From NCBI RefSeq assembly GCF_033954455.1, contig NZ_CP121473.1, positions 744,001 to 808,000 of the forward strand: a stretch of DNA of 64,000 nt, written 5' to 3'. Origin of the DNA: Thiorhodovibrio litoralis (GTDB lineage Bacteria; Pseudomonadota; Gammaproteobacteria; Chromatiales; Chromatiaceae). The notes beneath the pieces are model-generated. The model was not told where the DNA came from, searched no databases, and worked only from the letters and a program-made list of their open reading frames with translations. The translations under genes were made by a program, and so were the position numbers. Positions 58,750 to 64,000 of this stretch are shown here, one piece after another (position 1 is the stretch's first letter; each line of letters opens with the position of its first letter).

Positions 58750-60006
58750 ATGAGCACGCCCGATCAGGATAACCAACCCAACGCCGCGCGCCAGTCGCTG
58801 GTCGCATCGAATCAGCCGGCGCTGCCCTATGGGCTCGAGGACGAGATCGACCTGATCGAGTATCTGGTCGCGGTGTTTCGCAACAAGCATTGGATTCTGC
58901 TGCTGGCATTCCTGATGGCCGGGGCCGGCTTCGGGCTTGCCAAGGTGCTGCCGCATCGCTATGAGGCGTCGGTCCAGTTGGCGCTGCGCGATCAGGTGAA
59001 TCCGGGTGGTGTGGCGCCGGATGAGCGTCGCGCGCCCCAGGCGCTGACCTTGGTCGAGCAGAGTTTCGTGTTGCGCAATGTGAATGAAAATTATCGCCAC
59101 ATTGTGATGGCGCGCATGCGCAGCCGCACCTTCACCCTGCACTTCATCGAACACCGCAACCTCTTACCGGCGCTGTTTGAAAAGCAGTGGGATGCGGAAA
59201 AAAACGCCTGGCGCGATGATTTCAAGCCGGACATCAACCTGGCTGTGCGACTGTTTCGCGAGCAGGTGCGCACTGTCGTGCACAACCCTGAGAACGACCT
59301 GATGCGGGTCTATGTGCGCTGGAGCAATCCCAGGCTGGCGGCGGACTGGGCCAATGCCTTTGTGCATGACTTCAACGACTACTGGCGCGAGCGTGTCATC
59401 GAAGAAAGCGACCGCAAACGCGCCTTCCTGCTCGAGCAGTTGCGCGAGACCTCGGTGGTCGATCTGGAAAAATCCATCTACCGCATGATCGAGGCCGAAA
59501 CCGCCGTTGAAATGCTGGCCCGCGCGCGCGATAACTATGTGCTGGAAGTGCTCGATGCGGCGGTTCCGCCGGACTACAAGTTCAGCCCATCGACCAAGCG
59601 TCTGGTGCTGATGGGGTTTTTCGGTGGCTTTGGCCTCGGAGTGGTCGGCGCCATCGGTTCCGTGCTGGTCCGGCGCATCTTCAAGGCCATGCAGGCCTAT
59701 CGGGCGCGTACCGAAAGCCGGCCGCTGGCGCGTCGCGAGTCCGGTGGCCGCGCCGGCGGTCAGTCAGGCCGCGATTTCGATGCTGGTTTTGGTGATGATT
59801 TCGGCGGTGATGACACGGGTGATCCTGGCGGTGATTCCATGGCCGGCCTCCGCGATGATGCCAGCGATGAGCCCAGCGGCGATCCCAGCATCGATCCCAG
59901 CAGAGGCCCCGAATCCGGCCTCGGATCTGATTCCACAACGGGCCCTAGATCCGGCTCCACCCCTGGCTCGGCGCGACGCGAGCCCTACCTGAGCGACCTC
60001 GATTGA
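58750..60006 (+). CDS. Wzz-type chain-length determinant
   Basis: A 418-aa polysaccharide co-polymerase. IDLIEYLVAVFRNKHWILLLAFLMAGAGFGL gives the cytoplasmic start and first membrane helix; RLVLMGFFGGFGLGVVGAIGSVLV (about residue 280) is the second. Between them is a periplasmic helical domain. It should set polymer length with the Wzy-like protein. No tyrosine kinase domain is attached. After residue ~320 a ~100-residue cytoplasmic tail consists mainly of Gly, Asp, Ser and Pro, which is unusual. It overlaps the flippase gene by 4 nt. Confidence 0.9.
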   Translation: MSTPDQDNQPNAARQSLVASNQPALPYGLEDEIDLIEYLVAVFRNKHWILLLAFLMAGAGFGLAKVLPHRYEASVQLALRDQVNPGGVAPDERRAPQALTLVEQSFVLRNVNENYRHIVMARMRSRTFTLHFIEHRNLLPALFEKQWDAEKNAWRDDFKPDINLAVRLFREQVRTVVHNPENDLMRVYVRWSNPRLAADWANAFVHDFNDYWRERVIEESDRKRAFLLEQLRETSVVDLEKSIYRMIEAETAVEMLARARDNYVLEVLDAAVPPDYKFSPSTKRLVLMGFFGGFGLGVVGAIGSVLVRRIFKAMQAYRARTESRPLARRESGGRAGGQSGRDFDAGFGDDFGGDDTGDPGGDSMAGLRDDASDEPSGDPSIDPSRGPESGLGSDSTTGPRSGSTPGSARREPYLSDLD

Positions 60007-61442
60007 AGACCGAGCCAACCAATCCAAGCGCGCGACTAAGCGCAAAATTGCGCAAGGCCTTGCCGGCACTCGCGGTGCGCGGAGGTGGCCTCGGCTTGCA
60101 GATCGCGATGAGCATCGTCATCGCCCGGTTGCTCGGCGCCGAAGGCATGGGGCTTTATACCCTCTATGTCACCTGGCTGGTGCTCTTTGCTGATCTGATT
60201 GGGATCGGCATGCCGGTCTATGCGCTGCGCACCGTGGCGGCGCTCAAGGCACAGGGGCAGGGCATGGCCGTGGGTGCCTTTCTCTGGCGGGCGCTTGGGC
60301 TGGTCTTTTTAATCGGCGCCGCGCTGATGCTGTTGCCCTGGTTTTTCGCCGCGCCCATGGCCGCCGTGGTCGCCGACGATGCCAGCCTTGCTCCAGCGCT
60401 GAAGGTGGCCGCTGCTGGTGCACTGCTCTTTGCCGGCATGCGCATTTTGGCCGAAGCTCTGAAGGGCGCCGGCGCCACGCAGCGCGCGCTTTTTGCTGAA
60501 TCCGCCATCATCCCGCTGGTGGTGCTGGGGCTGCTGCCGCTGCTGGTGGCGCGGGGCTGGCTGAACGGGGAGCATCTGTTGTGGCTGCATGTCTTGTCCG
60601 TGGCGCTTGCCTTGTGCCTGACGCTGGCATTCTGGTTGGCCGCCAAACCGCGGGACGATGACCAGAACATCGATCGAGGTGATGGCCGCTTGCCCCAGGC
60701 CGCCAAATCCCGCGCTTATGATCAAAATCGGAGTGAGAAGCCAGCGCTGTTAGCCGCGCGGCCCCAAGACGCCAAGCCGCCGTCGCCACGGGTGATCTCA
60801 TCCGCCTTGCCGCCGCTCTGGGGCGGGACCTTGCTCAACATGGCCTACGTCAGCCTGCCAATCCTGATCCTGCCGCAGTTTGCCAACGTCGACGAATTGG
60901 GCCTGTTCGGCGCGGCTTTTCGGTTGATTAATTTGGTCACCGTTATTCTGGTGACCCTAGCGGCCATTTTCGGCCCCCAGTTCGCAGCGGCTTATGCGCT
61001 GAAAGATGCTGCAGGGCTGCGGCGGCTGCTCAAGCGCAGTCAGCAGTTCTCGCTCATCCTTTACGGGCCGGTGTTCATCGCGTTCACGGTCTTTGCCGCC
61101 CCGGTGCTTGGGCTCTTTGGCGAGGAGTTTCGCGCGGCCGCCATGCTGCTCGCGATCATGGCCCTGGGGCAGTTGGTCAATGCCGCCACCGGTCTGGTCG
61201 GCTACCTGCTGAACATGATGCACCGCGAGCGCACCGAGTTTCTAATTCTGCTCGTCACCGGCGTGCTGATGACCGCCGCGATGATAGTCGGCGGCATGCA
61301 GGCGGGCGTGCTCGGCGTGACCTTCGCCTACAGTGGCGGCTTGATGCTTAAAAATCTCCTGTCCCTGGTCTTCTCCCTCAAGGCGCTGCGCGACCTGGAA
61401 AAGGCTAAGGCGCCCTTGTCTGAATCCGAGTTCCAACCATGA
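60003..61442 (+). CDS. Wzx-type polysaccharide flippase
   Basis: A 479-aa MOP/MATE-superfamily protein with about 12-14 membrane segments, moving lipid-linked repeat units across the inner membrane. Starts near VRGGGLGLQIAMSIVIARLLGAEGMGLYTL, typical of the family. The start is TTG at 60003, overlapping the wzz stop as TTGA; no ATG fits better. An Asp/Lys/Ala-rich cytoplasmic insert (about residues 215-260) sits between helices. It overlaps the sulfotransferase by 4 nt. Confidence 0.88.
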   Translation: MKTEPTNPSARLSAKLRKALPALAVRGGGLGLQIAMSIVIARLLGAEGMGLYTLYVTWLVLFADLIGIGMPVYALRTVAALKAQGQGMAVGAFLWRALGLVFLIGAALMLLPWFFAAPMAAVVADDASLAPALKVAAAGALLFAGMRILAEALKGAGATQRALFAESAIIPLVVLGLLPLLVARGWLNGEHLLWLHVLSVALALCLTLAFWLAAKPRDDDQNIDRGDGRLPQAAKSRAYDQNRSEKPALLAARPQDAKPPSPRVISSALPPLWGGTLLNMAYVSLPILILPQFANVDELGLFGAAFRLINLVTVILVTLAAIFGPQFAAAYALKDAAGLRRLLKRSQQFSLILYGPVFIAFTVFAAPVLGLFGEEFRAAAMLLAIMALGQLVNAATGLVGYLLNMMHRERTEFLILLVTGVLMTAAMIVGGMQAGVLGVTFAYSGGLMLKNLLSLVFSLKALRDLEKAKAPLSESEFQP

Positions 61443-62386
61443 CCACCGCAAAGCCGCTTGATTTCGTCATCATCGGTGCGCAGAAGTCCGGCACCACCTC
61501 GCTGTTTCGCTATCTGGAAAAGCACCCGGAGCTGTTCCTGCCGCCGGAGAAGGAGCTGCCGTTTTTTAGTCGCGATGACCTGTTCAGTGCCGGCTGGCCG
61601 GCCCTGGTGGCAGAGCATTTCGGCGGTGCGCAATCCTATCAGCTGTGGGGGACCGCGAGTCCGCAGTATCTGGCCGACCCGCGCGTAGCCAAGCGTTTGG
61701 CCGAGGCCAACCCGAACATGCGCCTGATCGCGCTGCTGCGCAATCCGATTGATCGCGCCTTCTCGCATTTCACCATGTCGCTGCGCCGGGGGATGGAGAC
61801 GCGCGATTTCGCCCAGGCCGCGAGCGAATTGCTCAACCCCGAGGCCCTGGCGCGCGACCGCGACGCCATCCCGCCCGATTATGCCGAGGGCTACGCGCAG
61901 GCCAATGAGGAGGTGACACGCTATTATTTTGTCTGGAGCGAGTATGCCCGGGCGCTGGAGCGCTTTCTGAGCGAATTCCCGCGCGAGCAGTTGCTGATCC
62001 TTTTCATGGAGGACATGCAGCGCGAGCCCCAGGCGAGCATCGACGCGGTGCTGGAATTTCTCGGACTGCCAGCGGATTATCAGCCGCCAAATCTCGGCAA
62101 GGTGTATCACAAGGGCGGCGGGCGTCAGCTCATCCCCAATGCCTGGCGCGAGGCGCTCAAGCGCAACGGCGTCTTTCGCGCGGTCTGGGACCGGGTGCCG
62201 CCACGCACTCGCGGCATCATCAACTATTGGTACGATCAGCTCAATGTGCGCAAGGGCAAGGGGGCCGGGATCGTCGCGCCCACACCGGAGACGCGCCAGC
62301 GGCTGGCGGAGCATTTCGCCCCCGATGTGCGCCAGGTCGAGGAACTCGCCGGCAAGCCGGCGCCTTGGGCCGATTTCGCGCAATGA
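61439..62386 (+). CDS. PAPS-dependent sulfotransferase
   Basis: A 315-aa cytosolic-type sulfotransferase. The 5'-phosphosulfate loop is FVIIGAQKSGTTSL near residue 10 and the 3'-phosphate-binding motif LRNPIDRAFSHF near residue 100; YPP-like and VYHKGG segments follow as in NodH/heparan-type sulfotransferases. It moves sulfate from PAPS to an acceptor, here probably the glycan of the surrounding locus, so the exported polymer may be sulfated. It overlaps the wzx stop (ATGA) and lies 13 nt before the WecB-like gene. Confidence 0.92.
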   Translation: MTTAKPLDFVIIGAQKSGTTSLFRYLEKHPELFLPPEKELPFFSRDDLFSAGWPALVAEHFGGAQSYQLWGTASPQYLADPRVAKRLAEANPNMRLIALLRNPIDRAFSHFTMSLRRGMETRDFAQAASELLNPEALARDRDAIPPDYAEGYAQANEEVTRYYFVWSEYARALERFLSEFPREQLLILFMEDMQREPQASIDAVLEFLGLPADYQPPNLGKVYHKGGGRQLIPNAWREALKRNGVFRAVWDRVPPRTRGIINYWYDQLNVRKGKGAGIVAPTPETRQRLAEHFAPDVRQVEELAGKPAPWADFAQ

Positions 62387-62399
62387 AGCAGGTGGGCGC

Positions 62400-64000
62400 A
62401 TGAATCAGAACAACCAGCCATCGGGCCAGGTCACACTCATCCTCGGGATTCCGGTCGATGATCTGACCCCGGAGCTGGTGGTCGAGCGTACCCTGGCCTT
62501 GATTGCAGCCTATCGCCGGGATGGTCGGGCGCGCCAGATCGTCACCGTCAATGTGGATTTTCTGACCAATGCCCTCGGCTGGACGCCCTGGTCGGCGCCG
62601 CGCCACCCGGAGCTGCTGGAGATTCTGCGCCGCGCCGATCTGGTCACCGCCGACGGCATGCCGGTGGTGTGGCTCGCGCGGCTGCTGGGTACCCCGCTGC
62701 GCGGTCGCGTCACCGGGGCCGATCTGGTCCCGGCGCTGGCCGCCGCGCTGGCGCGGAGCGGGCAATCGCTCTACCTGCTTGGCGGACGTGGCGAGGTCGG
62801 GCAGCAGGCGGCGGATAAACTGGTGGCGGAGCATCCCGATCTGCGCATCGCCGGCGTGCATTCGCCCTTCGTGCAGACCGAGGGCGAGGCCATGCTGCTG
62901 TCGGATGAGGAAGACGCCGAGATCGTCGCGCGCATCAATGCCGTCGAGCCGGATGTGCTGCTGATCGGCTTCGGCAACCCCAAGCAGGAGATCTGGTTTC
63001 ACCGCAATCGCCACCGGCTCAAGGCCGGGGTCAGCATCGGCATCGGCGGCACCTTTGAGTTCATCGTCGGGCGGGTGGCGCGCGCGCCCGTGTGGATGCA
63101 GCGCACCGGTCTGGAGTGGATCTGGCGCATCAGCCAGGACCCGAAACGCCTGTGGAAGCGCTATGCCGTTGGCTTCGCCAAGCTGGGCGTGATGACCGTG
63201 CCGCTGGTGGCGCATTATCACCTGCAACGCCGGCTTCAGGGCCTGCGTCAAAGATGGCGAAAATCCCGGACTGACCAGGCAAGTGCTGACCGCGCGAACC
63301 CTGATCTGACGAACCAGACGCGGGCACCAGCGCCGCAACAGGACGCCACCCTCGCGGCCGATGCCGCTGCCGCATCCCGACGCCGAATGCTGCTTTTGCC
63401 CGAGGTCGCCGATGCCGCCTGGGTCAAGACCCAACAGCCTCAAGCCGACACCCCGGATCAGGCCGAGCTGGTGGTGGATTTCACTCAGGTCCGCTTTCTG
63501 GATTCGAGCGCGCTCGGTTATCTCGCCCGCCTGTGGAAGTCGCGCCAGAATGCCGGTGCACCCGTTCGCGCCGAGGGACTCGAACGGACCCCGGCGGCCA
63601 GTCTGCTGAAAATGACCCGAACCTGGGATCTGTTCAAACAGGGCATTGCCACCGTGGCGGACGCGGACCAGCCCGTGGCGAACCAAGATCCGCAAGCCTC
63701 CAAAATCCCCGGCATCGCCGACTGGCAGTTCTCCCTGGCCGAGTCTCCAGATATCGCCATTGCCATGCCCGGCAACCGACTGGACGCGGACCGGGCCCGA
63801 CGCCTGGACCTGGATGCCTTGGCCGCGCAACTCGGCAACCGGCATCTGCTGCTCGACCTCAGCGACCTGGCCTTTATTGACAGCACCGGGCTTGGCGCCC
63901 TGTTCCGCCTGCAACGCAAGCTCCAAGGGCATGACCGTCGGCTGCTCCTGTGCGCGCCACAACCAGCGGTGCGTCAGTTGCTGGATATTACCCGCCTGAC
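62400..64000 (+). CDS. WecB/TagA-type glycosyltransferase with two STAS domains (partial)
   Basis: Open from the ATG at 62400 to the window edge (533 codons, 3' end missing). Residues 1-~255 are a GT26 enzyme: VTVNVDFLTNA, the catalytic ADGMPVVWLARLLG, the donor site GFGNPKQEIWFHRN and IGGTFEFIVGRVARAP. A basic, Ala/Gln-rich linker leads to STAS 1 (VVDFTQVRFLDSSALGYLARLW, Asp368-Ser369-Ser370) and STAS 2 (LLDLSDLAFIDSTGLGALFRL, Asp494-Ser495-Thr496). GT26 proteins add ManNAc-type sugars to a lipid-linked acceptor. The start has GCAGGTGGG upstream. The double STAS tail mirrors the STAS domain on the priming transferase at 48245. Confidence 0.92.
   Translation, partial: MNQNNQPSGQVTLILGIPVDDLTPELVVERTLALIAAYRRDGRARQIVTVNVDFLTNALGWTPWSAPRHPELLEILRRADLVTADGMPVVWLARLLGTPLRGRVTGADLVPALAAALARSGQSLYLLGGRGEVGQQAADKLVAEHPDLRIAGVHSPFVQTEGEAMLLSDEEDAEIVARINAVEPDVLLIGFGNPKQEIWFHRNRHRLKAGVSIGIGGTFEFIVGRVARAPVWMQRTGLEWIWRISQDPKRLWKRYAVGFAKLGVMTVPLVAHYHLQRRLQGLRQRWRKSRTDQASADRANPDLTNQTRAPAPQQDATLAADAAAASRRRMLLLPEVADAAWVKTQQPQADTPDQAELVVDFTQVRFLDSSALGYLARLWKSRQNAGAPVRAEGLERTPAASLLKMTRTWDLFKQGIATVADADQPVANQDPQASKIPGIADWQFSLAESPDIAIAMPGNRLDADRARRLDLDALAAQLGNRHLLLDLSDLAFIDSTGLGALFRLQRKLQGHDRRLLLCAPQPAVRQLLDITRL

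Overview
The window reads as chromosome of a purple sulfur bacterium (Gammaproteobacteria, most likely Chromatiaceae). It is GC-rich and carries bacteriochlorophyll a biosynthesis genes (bchH, bchL, bchM, bchJ), the reaction-centre H-subunit operon (puhA, puhB, puhC, puhE with lhaA), two LH2-type pucBA pairs, and gammaproteobacterial housekeeping blocks (ubiE-ubiJ-ubiB, tatABC, murJ-ribF-ileS-lspA). The genus cannot be fixed from sequence alone. No tRNA, rRNA, CRISPR array, insertion sequence or prophage was seen.

Layout. 0-1.3 kb: a ParA-like ATPase, a low-complexity partner and a long inverted repeat. 1.4-6.2 kb: a metallo-hydrolase, a DUF971 gene and the ubiquinone genes. 6.2-9.2 kb (minus): sugar epimerase, exonuclease III, a small conserved-looking gene and phoU. 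9.3-11 kb: an L,D-transpeptidase-like lipoprotein and lgt. 11-17.4 kb (minus): dcd, a GT39-type membrane glycosyltransferase and a GH17-GT2 NdvB-like glucan synthase, then a lytic transglycosylase. 17.7-18.2 kb: an XRE regulator with a 35-bp palindrome at its promoter. 18.8-22.5 kb (minus): PF05618 protease-like gene, hisA-hisE and tatABC. 22.7-37.3 kb: photosynthesis block, with pucB1A1B2A2 on the minus strand and bchHLM-lhaA-puhABCE, a hemN-like gene and bchJ on the plus strand. 37.3-39.4 kb: hybrid sensor kinase. 39.5-47.6 kb (minus): murJ, ribF, ileS, lspA, rimK and an AstE-like peptidase; rpsT diverges. 48.2 kb to the end: a polysaccharide biosynthesis and export locus (priming transferase, glycosyltransferases, polymerase, SLBB export protein, Wzz, Wzx, sulfotransferase, WecB/TagA) interrupted by a minus-strand toxin-antitoxin pair.

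The most unusual point is in the polysaccharide locus. Its initiating sugar transferase carries an N-terminal STAS domain, and its WecB/TagA-type transferase carries two C-terminal STAS domains. STAS domains with a DSSG-like core are the substrates of anti-sigma-type serine kinases in partner-switching systems. This suggests, as inference, that the first glycosyl-transfer steps are switched by phosphorylation. The sulfotransferase suggests a sulfated polymer.

A second strong signal is the puc promoter. A TTGACA/TAAACT promoter is overlapped by two TGT-N12-ACA motifs, the known PpsR/CrtJ binding pattern. Both LH2 alpha subunits lack Trp and Tyr after the BChl-ligand His, and one has an Ala/Pro-rich tail. 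Other points are a TatC with a FimV-like C-terminal extension, a his cluster lacking hisF/hisI between hisA and hisE, several short tandem repeats near gene ends, and repeated use of TTG start codons.
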